64,000 nucleotides of DNA, from the NCBI GenBank assembly GCA_051747265.1, contig JBNJFY010000002.1, positions 372,001 to 436,000 on the forward strand. The letters run 5' to 3'. Below the pieces are notes generated by a model, which had not been told where the DNA came from, made no database searches, and was given only the letters and a program-made list of their open reading frames with translations. The translations under genes were made by a program, and so were the position numbers. The stretch is from JBNJFY01 sp051747265 (GTDB lineage: Bacteria; Bacteroidota; Rhodothermia; Balneolales; Balneolaceae). Shown here one piece after another: positions 8,773 through 18,274 of this stretch; position 1 is the stretch's first letter, and every line of letters begins with the position of its first letter.

Positions 8773-10179
8773 ATGGCTGAATCACTGGAGCTCAGTTTTT
8801 CGTGGATTGATTGGGTAGCGCTCGTACTCTATTTCGCCTTGCTACTTTTCCTTGGCTACTACCACAAGGACAAGGAACACGAGGACGAAGAATCGTTTTT
8901 GCTTTCCGGGCGCAAAATGACCCTGGGGGCATTTGTGGCCACTTTGGTCTCCACCTGGTATGGCGGCATACTAGGTATTGGCGAATACAGCTACCAAAGT
9001 GGCATTTCCACTTGGCTGGTACTGGGGGTTCCTTTTTATATTTTTTCGTTGCTGTTCGCGGTTTTTCTGGCCGGTAAAATCCGCATGAACAAAGCGCTCT
9101 CCATGCCCGAGGCACTGGCCGACAAATACGGGGAAACGGCTGGCAAACTTTCCGCTATCCCCATCTTTATTTTGGTGAGTCCCGCGCCCTATATTCTGAT
9201 GTTAGGACTCATCTTTCAGTATTTAACCGGCGGCACCGGCAACTATTTATGGTATGCCAGTGGGGTAGCGCTGTTTTCGGTGGTGTATATCAGCTATGGG
9301 GGATTTCACGCGGTCGTCCGCACCGATGTGCTTCAGGTAATACTGATGTTTTCTGGATTTATGGTGCTGTTGGGCCTGGCCATGGGCGACTTTGGGACCT
9401 TGACTACGCTATGGCATTCGGTTCCCGATTCCTATCGAGATCCCACCGGCGGGCAGGATATGGGGTATTTACTGGTCTGGTTCTTCATCGCCTTGTGGAC
9501 CTTTGTGGATCCCAGTTTTCACCAACGAGCAGCGGCGGCCAAATCCCCTCAAGTAGCTCGGCGAGGTATTATGATTTCCGTACTGTTTTGGATCCTCTTC
9601 GACTTTTTGACCATGTTCAGCGGTATGTATGCCTGGGCGATTCTCGGTCCGGACATTCAACAGCCGGTGATGACCTATCCGTATCTGGCCAACGAATTAC
9701 TACCGTTGGGAATTAAAGGGTTTTTCTTTGTCACTTTGTTGGCTACCATCATGTCTACGCTGGACAGCTACCTGTTTTTATCCGGACAGACTTTAGGGCG
9801 AGATCTTTTAGCCCCATTATTTCCCCATGTCGAACGCAACCAATTAACCCGAATTAGCATATTGGCGGCTGCTCTGCTGGGAATTTTATTGATCATTATT
9901 TATCCCAGTGTGATTGATCTCTGGTATGTGATCGGATCGGTGATGATTCCGGGCTTATTGATTCCCTTTCTAGGTATCTATCTGCCCCGATTTCGGCTCC
10001 AGGCGGCTCATGTGATACCCACCATGCTAAGCTCTATCGGCCTTTCACTGTTATGGCTAATTTTGGGGGCCTTGTATCCCAGTGATGGATATTCACAGGC
10101 TTTTTTGGGGTTAGAGCCTTTTTATCCCGGCTTATTTCTAAGTATGGGCTGGTGGGGATTTAGCCGGTGGACAGAGTAG
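8773..10179 (+). CDS. Sodium:solute symporter (SSS family) membrane protein
   Basis: The 468-residue protein is almost entirely hydrophobic, with about 12-13 predicted membrane spans. The SSS pattern is visible in the early segment FLLSGRKMTLGAFVATLVSTWYGG, in the loop DPSFHQRAAAA, and in the later STLDSYLFLSGQTLGRDL (the region that contributes to the sodium site). SSS transporters couple Na+ entry to uptake of sugars, amino acids, vitamins or similar solutes. The substrate cannot be read from sequence. It is probably co-transcribed with the thiamine pyrophosphokinase gene. A MITE-like element begins 3 bp after its stop codon. Confidence 0.9.
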   Translation: MAESLELSFSWIDWVALVLYFALLLFLGYYHKDKEHEDEESFLLSGRKMTLGAFVATLVSTWYGGILGIGEYSYQSGISTWLVLGVPFYIFSLLFAVFLAGKIRMNKALSMPEALADKYGETAGKLSAIPIFILVSPAPYILMLGLIFQYLTGGTGNYLWYASGVALFSVVYISYGGFHAVVRTDVLQVILMFSGFMVLLGLAMGDFGTLTTLWHSVPDSYRDPTGGQDMGYLLVWFFIALWTFVDPSFHQRAAAAKSPQVARRGIMISVLFWILFDFLTMFSGMYAWAILGPDIQQPVMTYPYLANELLPLGIKGFFFVTLLATIMSTLDSYLFLSGQTLGRDLLAPLFPHVERNQLTRISILAAALLGILLIIIYPSVIDLWYVIGSVMIPGLLIPFLGIYLPRFRLQAAHVIPTMLSSIGLSLLWLILGALYPSDGYSQAFLGLEPFYPGLFLSMGWWGFSRWTE

Positions 10180-10182
10180 AAG

Positions 10183-10310
10183 CGGGCTTTGCAAAATCTT
10201 CCGAAATTTATTCGGTCATGGCAAGATGTAGAAACAATCACCATTTACACAATCTAATCAGGGGATTGCCGCACTACGTTCGCAATGACAGGTAGTTTTG
10301 CAAAGCCCTC
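10183..10310. mobile_element. MITE-like element, copy 1
   Basis: A roughly 125-bp non-coding element with perfect 13-bp terminal inverted repeats: GGGCTTTGCAAAA at 10184-10196 and its complement at 10296-10308. The interior is about 95% identical by eye to the copy at 37893-38021. Imperfect 5-bp direct repeats (TAGAA / TGGAA) flank it. The interior segment CGCACTACGTTCGCAATGACA, read on the other strand, resembles a widespread 'GTCATTGCGA' bacterial repeat motif. No transposase is encoded; it would need one supplied in trans. Confidence 0.85.
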
Positions 10311-10346
10311 TGGAAGTGGACTAAACAGATAACAATGAATTAGTAA

Positions 10347-10631
10347 TCAGGTGGATTTGAGGATATGACTCAAATTAAGCTTGTGAATGGGAATCAGGTA
10401 TTTATTGGCAAAGGCATCTTTTTCTATTCCCAGTAGTCCGGTTCCCCGAAAGTCGACGATACAGTAGCTATCCATTTGCTTAACCACCTCGCCAATGCCA
10501 TAGAATTTAGGGCAGGGACCATAATAAACCAGATCACCGATATTCAGACGGTTCGATGCCCGCCGGTGATAGGGTAAAATCACCGGGAGAAGATCCAATC
10601 GATATGATAATCGTTTATTTTTTCGTGACAT
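10347..10631 (-). CDS. Hypothetical protein, small beta-rich
   Basis: The 94-residue protein has a basic N-terminus (MSRKNKRLSYR) followed by a stretch that looks like a small SH3-like beta barrel (about residues 30-85: IGDLVYYGP, GIGEVV, YCIVDFRGTGLLGIE). I do not recognise a family. It lies 21 bp downstream of tsaE on the same strand and is probably the last gene of the porX-tsaE transcript. A nucleic-acid or protein-binding role is conceivable, but nothing proves it. Confidence 0.6.
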   Translation of the reverse strand: MSRKNKRLSYRLDLLPVILPYHRRASNRLNIGDLVYYGPCPKFYGIGEVVKQMDSYCIVDFRGTGLLGIEKDAFANKYLIPIHKLNLSHILKST

Positions 10632-10652
10632 GGGGATCCAATATCGTGGTCT

Positions 10653-11120
10653 CTACTTATCTTTTCCACTATGGGGATCTTCAACGATAAATCGGCGTGT
10701 TGTACCCGATCCTTTTTCAATAGTGATCCATAGCGTATGTTCCGGCAACAAACCGGGGATTCGGTCCGGCCATTCGACAAAGCAAACGCCCTCTGCATTA
10801 AAATATTCTTGAGCGCCGATTTCCCATACTTCCTCTTCATGCTCTAAGCGATACAAATCAAAATGATATACCGGCATGCTGCTCATATATTCATTGATTA
10901 GCGTATAGGTGGGAGAGCTTACGCTATGTGGATCAATACCCAAGGCCTCCGCCGCACCTTTTACAAAGTGGGTTTTACCTGCCCCCAGATCACCTTTCAA
11001 GGCAACGATCATACCCGGTTTCAATACCTCATCAGCCCATGATCGAGCGAGCGTTCTGGTTTCGTCCTCAGAGTGCGTTACCGCACCATGTAATTGTGCT
11101 GCCATTTCCATACACCGCAT
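10653..11120 (-). CDS. tsaE: TsaE, ATPase for tRNA t6A37 modification
   Basis: The 155-residue P-loop protein carries the Walker A motif GDLGAGKTHFVKG (about 43-55), the family motif SSPTYTLINEY and YHFDLYRLE, and ends with the conserved CFVEWPDRI. TsaE works with TsaB and TsaD to make threonylcarbamoyladenosine at position 37 of ANN-decoding tRNAs. It follows porX by 41 bp on the same strand. Confidence 0.95.
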   Translation of the reverse strand: MRCMEMAAQLHGAVTHSEDETRTLARSWADEVLKPGMIVALKGDLGAGKTHFVKGAAEALGIDPHSVSSPTYTLINEYMSSMPVYHFDLYRLEHEEEVWEIGAQEYFNAEGVCFVEWPDRIPGLLPEHTLWITIEKGSGTTRRFIVEDPHSGKDK

Positions 11121-11161
11121 GATTAGCCAACTGCTTCAAATATTTTAATAATATAGATTCC

Positions 11162-12736
11162 CTAACGAGGCCGAAGGGTAGAGACCGGTAATATCATCTC
11201 TTCCATGGATACACCGCCATGCTGAAAGGTATCTTTATACTTATTCTGATAGCGGTGGTAGTTAGTCGGATACACAAAATAATAATCCTCTTTGGCAAAT
11301 ATATAATTATTCACCTGGTTGCTGTGCGGCAGCATATACGACTCGGGATCGTCTACAATTATTGCCGCGTCATCATCCACTTTCAGATTGCGACCGAATT
11401 TATATCGTAAGCCGGTAGCCGTATCTCGATCTCCCAACACTTTTACATCTTTCATCGCGCGAATGGAACCATGGTCGGTGGTAACCACCACACGTACATC
11501 ATGCTCGGCAAGCTGTTGGAAAATTTGTAACAGCGAGGAGTGTTCAAACCAAGTTTTCGCCAATGCCCGGAAGGCGGGTACATCCGGGGCAATCTCCTTG
11601 AGCACATCTGAATCGGAACGCGAGTGTACCAGCGTATCCACAAAGTTGTAAACAAAGGCGCTGAATGGCGATTGCGTATAGTTCACAATTTTATCCAATA
11701 CGCGATGTCCTTCGTCGGAATGTAGGATTTTTTCATACTTCGCATTCAGGTTAAAGTTGTGATAGGAGACCTGCGAGTTAAGCAGTTCCGACTCATACCG
11801 ATTAAGCGAAGTTTCATCCTGATTGGGTGTCATCCACATATCGTTGTAACGCTGCTGAATTTCCAGAGGAAACAGCCCCGAAAAAATCGCGTTTCTCGAA
11901 TACGGAGTGGCGGTGGGCAGGATGGAGTAGTAAAAAGAGGTTTCCACCGAAAAGTAATCGGTTAATACCCGCTCGAACATCAACCACTGATCGTAACGCA
12001 TACAATCAATCACAAAGAAAAAGGTGGTTTTTCCTTCGTCTAAGTGAGGTTTTACAAATGAGGAAAACACATCTACCGATAACGGCGGACGTTCATCCGA
12101 TGTATCCCAGATGCGTCCGCCGCTCAACGCTTGTTGTACCCAAAACGGATATTCCTGCTCTATAAAGCGCCCGAAAACCTGATTGGCCTCATTAATCTGA
12201 TCGTTCAGCACCTGTATCAAGGTTTCCTCGCCCTGTTCCAGATCCAGCTCCCAACGGGTGAGTTTTCGGTAAATCTCAATCCAGTCTTGCCAACTGGTCC
12301 GATCGTTGATATCCGCGGTAATGGCATTGAACTGCTTCAGGTAACTCTGAGCGGAAACCTCATTGCGGATCCGTCGGCGATCCAGTACCCGCTTGATGGT
12401 CAACAGTATTTGGTTGGGATTGACCGGCTTGATTAAGTAATCGGAAATTTTGCCGCCGATGGCCTCATCCATTAACGACTCTTCCTCACTTTTGGTAATC
12501 ATGATTACCGGAAGAGACGGTTGAATGGCCTTAATTCGGTTCAATGTGGTTAATCCATCCATACCCGGCATCTGCTCATCCAGAAATATAATATCAAACA
12601 TCTCTTCATTGATGAGCGTGAGAGCATCATTTCCATTGGTTACCGGTACCACCTCAAAGCCTCTATCTTCCAGAAAAATAATGTGGGCTTTCAGTTGATC
12701 AATTTCGTCGTCGGCCCATAAAATGCGTGCGTTCAT
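11162..12736 (-). CDS. porX: PorX, response regulator with PglZ (alkaline-phosphatase-like) domain
   Basis: The 524-residue protein has a CheY-like receiver (residues 1-120; acidic pair DDE at 9-11, phospho-acceptor Asp53 in FLDEQMPG, Thr/Lys in MITKSEEES and YLIKP). A helical linker and a PglZ domain (about 215-524) follow. The metal-site residues of the alkaline phosphatase superfamily are visible: FVIDCMRYDQW, the Thr in PTATPYSR, TTDHGS and QHGG. PorX is the output regulator of the PorXY system that controls T9SS genes, and its PglZ domain acts on phosphodiesters. Two T9SS clients lie 3-8 kb away. No porY sensor kinase is next to it. Confidence 0.92.
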   Translation of the reverse strand: MNARILWADDEIDQLKAHIIFLEDRGFEVVPVTNGNDALTLINEEMFDIIFLDEQMPGMDGLTTLNRIKAIQPSLPVIMITKSEEESLMDEAIGGKISDYLIKPVNPNQILLTIKRVLDRRRIRNEVSAQSYLKQFNAITADINDRTSWQDWIEIYRKLTRWELDLEQGEETLIQVLNDQINEANQVFGRFIEQEYPFWVQQALSGGRIWDTSDERPPLSVDVFSSFVKPHLDEGKTTFFFVIDCMRYDQWLMFERVLTDYFSVETSFYYSILPTATPYSRNAIFSGLFPLEIQQRYNDMWMTPNQDETSLNRYESELLNSQVSYHNFNLNAKYEKILHSDEGHRVLDKIVNYTQSPFSAFVYNFVDTLVHSRSDSDVLKEIAPDVPAFRALAKTWFEHSSLLQIFQQLAEHDVRVVVTTDHGSIRAMKDVKVLGDRDTATGLRYKFGRNLKVDDDAAIIVDDPESYMLPHSNQVNNYIFAKEDYYFVYPTNYHRYQNKYKDTFQHGGVSMEEMILPVSTLRPR

Positions 12737-12786
12737 AAATTATATTGGGTCATCTGTAACAGTTGTATAGTGCTGATACTAGCTAA

Positions 12787-13476
12787 TTAATTTTTATCAG
12801 TAATCGTAACTAACGAACGAATTTTACTAAATCGTGCCGGACCGATGCCTTTTATCTCTTTTAATTGTGATAGCTGGATAAAGTAGCCGTTGTTTCTTCG
12901 ATATTCCACAATGCGTTCAGCAATGACCGGGCCAATGCCGGGAAGCTGAGTGAGCTGTTCATGTGTCGCTGTATTCAGATGTAGCCTTGAGGATGACTTT
13001 TTGCTAAGTGTCTGGCTTTGGGACTCAGATTTCGAGGTGGTTGATGAGTTTTCCACCGCTTCTTGTCGCTCGTCTATCGCTGATTTTTTAGGGGGAGATT
13101 TGGATTCCGGCGTTATGTCGGGCTGTTGAGCCACCGGTGGACGCATTCCATCGACATTCTTATTTTGAGCTTCCTCTCGCTCAGACTTTGCGAGCTCAGT
13201 AACCCTTTTGTTTTCATCAGCGGGATTATAGCGCTGGGCTATGCGCTGGTACTCTTTTTTCTGTTCAGCGCTTTTTTCTTTAAACAGTTGATGTAGCTGC
13301 GCATAGTCTTCCTGATCGTACAAGGTTTTCTGTGGAGGCAATACCACCCAAAAAGTGGTCATAATTATCAAAATGGCCAACAGTATAGTGATGACCGTTC
13401 GCTCAGCCGGTAAAATATTCAGCTGATTTTGCCACAAATACAATTTTCGGGACAACCGGTTCCAAAACTCACGCAT
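12787..13476 (-). CDS. Membrane-anchored helix-hairpin-helix (ComEA-like) protein
   Basis: The 229-residue protein has one N-terminal membrane span (about 27-46), a charged, low-complexity linker (about 60-155) and a C-terminal ComEA-type double helix-hairpin-helix domain: LNTATHEQLTQLPGIGPVIAERI and LKEIKGIGPARFSKIRSL. ComEA proteins bind incoming double-stranded DNA at the cell surface during transformation. The topology (short cytoplasmic N-terminus, DNA-binding domain outside) fits. No other competence gene is adjacent. It is separated from porX by 50 bp. Confidence 0.85.
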   Translation of the reverse strand: MREFWNRLSRKLYLWQNQLNILPAERTVITILLAILIIMTTFWVVLPPQKTLYDQEDYAQLHQLFKEKSAEQKKEYQRIAQRYNPADENKRVTELAKSEREEAQNKNVDGMRPPVAQQPDITPESKSPPKKSAIDERQEAVENSSTTSKSESQSQTLSKKSSSRLHLNTATHEQLTQLPGIGPVIAERIVEYRRNNGYFIQLSQLKEIKGIGPARFSKIRSLVTITDKN

Positions 13477-13594
13477 AAATATTCAATCAATATTAATTAC
13501 GACCCACCATTTATATATACTAGATGCATAAGGTGCACATTCCTTACATTGTCCTGCAGAATTCTAAGCTTTAGCCCTTTATCAGTCTATTAAT

Positions 13595-14422
13595 TTGCAA
13601 AAGCCAGCAGAACATACGTTTTCCTATCAGAACGCGAATACTCATTACCTAACGCTTGGTCAGGGTAAGCCTTTGGTTATTCTGCACGGCTGGGGAAGTT
13701 CTGCCCAGGTCATGATGCCTCTGGCACAACAACTTAGCGACATTCGTACTTGTTATGTAATCGATCTTCCTGGGTTTGGCGATTCCCCTCCACCACCGCA
13801 GGCATGGACGATTGATGATTACGCCGATTTGATCGAAGCTTTTTTACGGGAGGTCGTTTCTACCCCCTCAGACTTTCTGGTTCATTCCTTTGGTGGGCGC
13901 ATTGCCTTGAAACTGTTTTCCCGCACACATATCACACAGTATGTGGATAACCTGTTGATAACTGGTGGGGCGGGCATGAGACCCAAACGCACATTACGTT
14001 ATTATTACCGAAAATATACCGCAAAAGCGCTGAAAGCGCCTTTTCTGCTGCTTCCCGGCAATATTAAGGAATCTTCACTTAACTGGTTACGGTCCACGCG
14101 TCTGTGGAAAACTCTTGGATCCAGCGATTATCAACAACTAAGCGGTGTTATGCGGGAGACCTTTGTTAAAACCGTTACCGAGCACTTAGAGTCCACTCTC
14201 CCCAAGATCGACCAAGAGGTTTTACTGCTGTGGGGCGAGGAGGATTCGGCCACCCCAGTATACCAAGCAGAGCGCATGGAACAAGGCTTGCCCAATGCCG
14301 CGTTGGTAACCATCCCACATGCCGGCCATTATGCATTTCTGGATCAACCCGACCGATTTGTTCGGATCGCACGCGCCTTCTTTAAAGAAGCCGACAAACA
14401 GCAAGCCTCATCAGTGAAGTAA
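13595..14422 (+). CDS. Alpha/beta hydrolase
   Basis: The 275-residue protein has the alpha/beta-hydrolase layout: oxyanion segment LHGWGSS (about 30-36), nucleophile elbow HSFGGR, acid in LLLWGEEDSATP, and catalytic His in PHAGHYAFLDQP. The cap region (about 130-190) is basic and hydrophobic. It starts with TTG (TTGCAAAAGCC); no better ATG lies upstream in frame. Substrate unknown; it could be an esterase, a lactonase or a BioH/MenH-like enzyme. Confidence 0.85.
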   Translation: MQKPAEHTFSYQNANTHYLTLGQGKPLVILHGWGSSAQVMMPLAQQLSDIRTCYVIDLPGFGDSPPPPQAWTIDDYADLIEAFLREVVSTPSDFLVHSFGGRIALKLFSRTHITQYVDNLLITGGAGMRPKRTLRYYYRKYTAKALKAPFLLLPGNIKESSLNWLRSTRLWKTLGSSDYQQLSGVMRETFVKTVTEHLESTLPKIDQEVLLLWGEEDSATPVYQAERMEQGLPNAALVTIPHAGHYAFLDQPDRFVRIARAFFKEADKQQASSVK

Positions 14423-14456
14423 GTCTTCTTGGTTCAAGCTTGAATAGCTAACCGAC

Positions 14457-15416
14457 TTACACTTCGCAGGCTGATTTTCGTTCTTTGAAATCCTCGTCAA
14501 AATAGTTGTACCATTTGCGAAAAGGGCGGAAGGGATGCTCGGGATCGAATGGGCGTGTGTACTCACTATTCATGCACTCTTCGCTGCAGCAGCCATTATA
14601 TTTTCTGGCTCCTTCCACGGAAACTATAAAGAGTTTATTACACTCCATGTTCGCACAGTTCATGTAATTGTCTGCAGGTTTTCCGGTGATCTCACACTCT
14701 GCAACAGGCTCATCTTCTTCTTCATTAACCGGAACCACCAAACGATCATCAAACACAAAACACTTCCCCTTAAAGTGCTTTCCACCTTCCTCGTGGCCAT
14801 ACCGCAGGATTCCGCCATGGAGCTGGTTAACGTCCTGCCAGCCTTTTTCCTTCATTAATACGGAAAATTTCTCGCATCGAATTCCACCGGTGCAGTACAT
14901 CAAGACTTTTTTGTCTTTGGGCACTTCCAATCCGTTGAGCCAATCCGGGAATTCATAAAAATTATCCAAATCGGGTTTGAGCGCACCCTCAAAATGCCCC
15001 ACTTTGGATTCATAGTTATTACGGACATCGATAATTACATAATCCTCTTCCTCTTCCATCACTTTTCGCCACTCTTCGGGCTCCAAGTAGGTTCCGCCTT
15101 TATCAAAATCAATGGGATCATCCACATGTAGAGAAACGATTTCGTCTCTGGTTTTACACTTCAGCTTGGCAAACGGAACAAAATCGGCGGTATCCGTTTT
15201 AAATTCGGTGTCTTCAAAACCTTCTAGGCCCCAAACGTATTCCTTATATGATTTGATTTGCTCCGGGGTACCACCCACGGTACCGTTTAAACCTTCATCA
15301 CCAACGTAAATACGCCCTTTGATTCCCAACTCTTTGCAATGGGCTTTGTGCTCTTTTTTAAATGCTGCGGGATCCGAGATAGGATGAAAATTGTAGTACA
15401 AGATTACTTCGTACAT
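14457..15416 (-). CDS. trhO: TrhO (YceA-type), tRNA U34 hydroxylase with rhodanese domain
   Basis: The 319-residue protein has the UPF0176/TrhO architecture: an acylphosphatase-like N-terminal domain with GRIYVGDEGLNGTVGG, a rhodanese domain with the active-site loop MYCTGGIRCEKFS (about 173-185), and a Cys-rich C-terminal segment (CEITGKP, NCANMECN, CCSEECM) that probably binds zinc. TrhO makes 5-hydroxyuridine at tRNA wobble position 34 using molecular oxygen. It converges with the alpha/beta hydrolase gene, 34 bp apart. Confidence 0.92.
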   Translation of the reverse strand: MYEVILYYNFHPISDPAAFKKEHKAHCKELGIKGRIYVGDEGLNGTVGGTPEQIKSYKEYVWGLEGFEDTEFKTDTADFVPFAKLKCKTRDEIVSLHVDDPIDFDKGGTYLEPEEWRKVMEEEEDYVIIDVRNNYESKVGHFEGALKPDLDNFYEFPDWLNGLEVPKDKKVLMYCTGGIRCEKFSVLMKEKGWQDVNQLHGGILRYGHEEGGKHFKGKCFVFDDRLVVPVNEEEDEPVAECEITGKPADNYMNCANMECNKLFIVSVEGARKYNGCCSEECMNSEYTRPFDPEHPFRPFRKWYNYFDEDFKERKSACEV

Positions 15417-15560
15417 AACCGTTTGCTTTCTAGACCTTTATTAACTGAATAATATGATGATGAGCGATAAAATCGTTAAGCTTGGGAAACGATGGAAATT
15501 AGGGGTTATTCTGTATAGTTGACAGTATCAAAGCAAAATATCATCGCCAGCACATTACAA

Positions 15561-18050
15561 ATGTATAATTCGGTGTTCCGCTCCCTGCTTGTCGTCGCCC
15601 TGTTTGGTTTGCTGGGAGGCACCACCATGCAAGCTCAGCAAATACGCGCATATCAAACAAACAAGGAAGCTATGCGGTGGGAACAGCGATTGGAGCGCGC
15701 TTTTCAGCAGCAGCAGTTATCGGTAGATCAACGCATTCAATTCGCTTTATATGCCGGATTTGATCCTCAGCGACTGCCTGACCAATGGAAACAAGGTAAA
15801 TCTGGTCAAAAAACGAATCCGCGCTCATATCAGTTGCGGTGCATGACCTCTACCCTGGATTTATATCATGATTTTGAGCATCGCTTAGCCAAAGCGACGC
15901 AAGAAGATACCCGAAACTACACGTTAGCCACCCTCGATGAGTCGTATATCTCCCCTTCCGGGAAATTTGAAATTAAATACACTACCTCAAATCCGGATGA
16001 TTCCGTACCCACTGAGGATGCGGATAACTCTGGGGTTCCCGATTATGTGGAGCGAGCCGCCCAGTATGCCGATTCCTCCTACTACCATCAGGTAGATCGC
16101 ATTGGATTTTCTGATCCCATTCTGGATAGTCAACCGTATGAAATTAGGCTGCAGTCTACCGGTGGCTACTATGGCTACACCTCCATAACCTCCGCTCCCT
16201 CCGGGCAATCAACCACCTACATTGTCGTTCACAATAATTTCGAAAACTTTCCATCCAATGACGATCCCCAAGGTGATCAGATTGGCGCGCTTAAAGTTAC
16301 CATCGCTCATGAGTTCAAGCACGCCATCCAGTATGTAGAGAACCGCTGGGCCGGCGAGAGCGATGAATGGGCAGAGATGGACGCCACTTTGATGGAAGAC
16401 ATCACCTTTGATAATGTGAATGACTACTACAACTATAACCGTAGTTCAACCTCGATTTTCTCGAATCCCACCACTAGCTTTTATCCCGGTTCTTACGAGC
16501 ATGCCGCCTGGGCTCTGTACTTTGTGGAAACAGCTGATATGCAATACTGGGTGAACGTTTGGCGAGATATCAAACATAATAATACGCCCCTTCTACCTGC
16601 CATGCAGCAAGAACTGGAGCAATCCGGCCGTACCTTTGAAGAAGCTTATACCGAAAACCACCTTTGGCACTATGCCAGCGGTCCTAATCGTTCGCCAAGT
16701 AATCGCGGGTTTGAAGAACGCGAGCAGTATCCTCACGCCAATGCCACCGATGAGGCCCAAAAAGTGCCCAGTCAACCATTTATCAAGGAGTCCATAAACA
16801 AATTAGCAGCGGGATATTATGATGTTCGCCCGCAATCCGACGCATCCGGCTCTGTTTATGTCTGGTTCGCCTATGAAGAACCTCTACACCTGGGTATTTT
16901 ATCCTACGCAACCGGCGGTTCGACCAGCCAGCGGATTCTTTCGCCTAATTCCTCCGGTCTTCAATTATTAAAACTGGACAACAGCAATTGGAATGAAATT
17001 GAACGCTTGGGGCTGGTGGTCACCAATCCCACGTACATAAATCCCAATAGCTCTCACTACATCAGCTATCAACTGGGAACCGGTAATGATGAGACCATAG
17101 AACAGTTTGTAGCCGGCGATATAGATGGAAACGGCGAGCTGGAATCAGCAGACATTGACTTGTTACAGGAACAGTTAGTGACCAATTCGGCATCCTCATT
17201 CACCCCGGCGGAACTACTTTTTCTGGATGTGTCTGGTAATAGTACCATATCCAGTTACGATGCGGCATTACTATTGCGAAGATTACACAACTCAAATTCG
17301 GACCTTCCTACCGATGGAAATGGAAACGGTCGCGTGCCTGATGTTGATCGATTTACCACCAGCGGGGAGGATGGCTATCCATATTCACGCCCGGAACTGG
17401 AAGGCAGTGCTTACTTTGCGCCGGTTACGGAAAATGCAAATAACGCCATCCAATCGCGGGTTGAGTTTCAAAACCAAACCGGCTCAGCCATCTATAGCGT
17501 AGATCTAAAAATGAGCTTTCCGGCAGATAGCTTGGATTTTACCGGCTTTTCCGTGGATGAGGCTTTTCAGCAGACTCGGCTATTTAAAACCGAAGTACGC
17601 CAGGATACGGTGATCGTTTCGTTGGCATCATCCGAACCCATACCCAATGGCACTTTGGGGACTTTTGAATTTCGCCAGACTCAAAGTGGAGAAATCAACT
17701 TAGAACTCTCCCAAGCAACCATCAATGAACAACCGGCGACTGCTTCTGAAATTACGCAACCCGACAAACTGCCCAGCACGATTCCGGAGAACGTGAACCT
17801 GTTGGCCAATTATCCCAACCCATTCAATCCGACTACCAATATTACCTACCAACTTCCCGAAAACATGCGAGTTAAATTGGAAGTGTTCGATACCCTTGGT
17901 CGTCGTATAGCCACACTTGTAAACGAGACCAAATCAGCCGGTGAGCATACCGAGCCTTTCGAAGCTTCTGCTCTGGCTACCGGGGTCTACATCTATCGTC
18001 TTTCCACGCCTTCCACCATCCGCACCCAAAAAATGTTGTACCTAAAATAG
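15561..18050 (+). CDS. Secreted MXAN_6640-type metalloprotease with dockerin-like repeat and T9SS sorting domain
   Basis: The 829-residue exported protein has a signal peptide (residues 1 to about 26, ending MQAQQ), a conserved region SYISPSGKFEIKY followed by GVPDYVERAA, and a zinc-protease motif HEFKH at 250-254 with possible third ligand in EWAEMDAT. Around 520-580 are two dockerin-like calcium loops (DIDGNGELESAD; DVSGNSTISSYD). The end is a T9SS type A sorting domain (NYPNPFNP ... LATGVYIYRL). It would be exported across the outer membrane by T9SS. The ATG at 15561 is chosen because an upstream TTG (15519) would put extra residues before the signal peptide. Confidence 0.85.
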   Translation: MYNSVFRSLLVVALFGLLGGTTMQAQQIRAYQTNKEAMRWEQRLERAFQQQQLSVDQRIQFALYAGFDPQRLPDQWKQGKSGQKTNPRSYQLRCMTSTLDLYHDFEHRLAKATQEDTRNYTLATLDESYISPSGKFEIKYTTSNPDDSVPTEDADNSGVPDYVERAAQYADSSYYHQVDRIGFSDPILDSQPYEIRLQSTGGYYGYTSITSAPSGQSTTYIVVHNNFENFPSNDDPQGDQIGALKVTIAHEFKHAIQYVENRWAGESDEWAEMDATLMEDITFDNVNDYYNYNRSSTSIFSNPTTSFYPGSYEHAAWALYFVETADMQYWVNVWRDIKHNNTPLLPAMQQELEQSGRTFEEAYTENHLWHYASGPNRSPSNRGFEEREQYPHANATDEAQKVPSQPFIKESINKLAAGYYDVRPQSDASGSVYVWFAYEEPLHLGILSYATGGSTSQRILSPNSSGLQLLKLDNSNWNEIERLGLVVTNPTYINPNSSHYISYQLGTGNDETIEQFVAGDIDGNGELESADIDLLQEQLVTNSASSFTPAELLFLDVSGNSTISSYDAALLLRRLHNSNSDLPTDGNGNGRVPDVDRFTTSGEDGYPYSRPELEGSAYFAPVTENANNAIQSRVEFQNQTGSAIYSVDLKMSFPADSLDFTGFSVDEAFQQTRLFKTEVRQDTVIVSLASSEPIPNGTLGTFEFRQTQSGEINLELSQATINEQPATASEITQPDKLPSTIPENVNLLANYPNPFNPTTNITYQLPENMRVKLEVFDTLGRRIATLVNETKSAGEHTEPFEASALATGVYIYRLSTPSTIRTQKMLYLK

Positions 18051-18274
18051 TTAGGTATCGCCCTTCCCACGCCTTAAATAGCCCCTGCTATCCCCGCCTT
18101 GTTAACACTTTTTTTAAAGTATTTGAATTCTCTAATCTAAATTTATTTATTGGTAGACGTGCTGTGGCGCTAAGTCACTAAAAATGATACACCTATCTAT
18201 AAGTCCGAACTAATTAGGGGGACGATGGATATTGTGTTAACGGCTGCACAATTAACAAATCACAACTTAATCAC

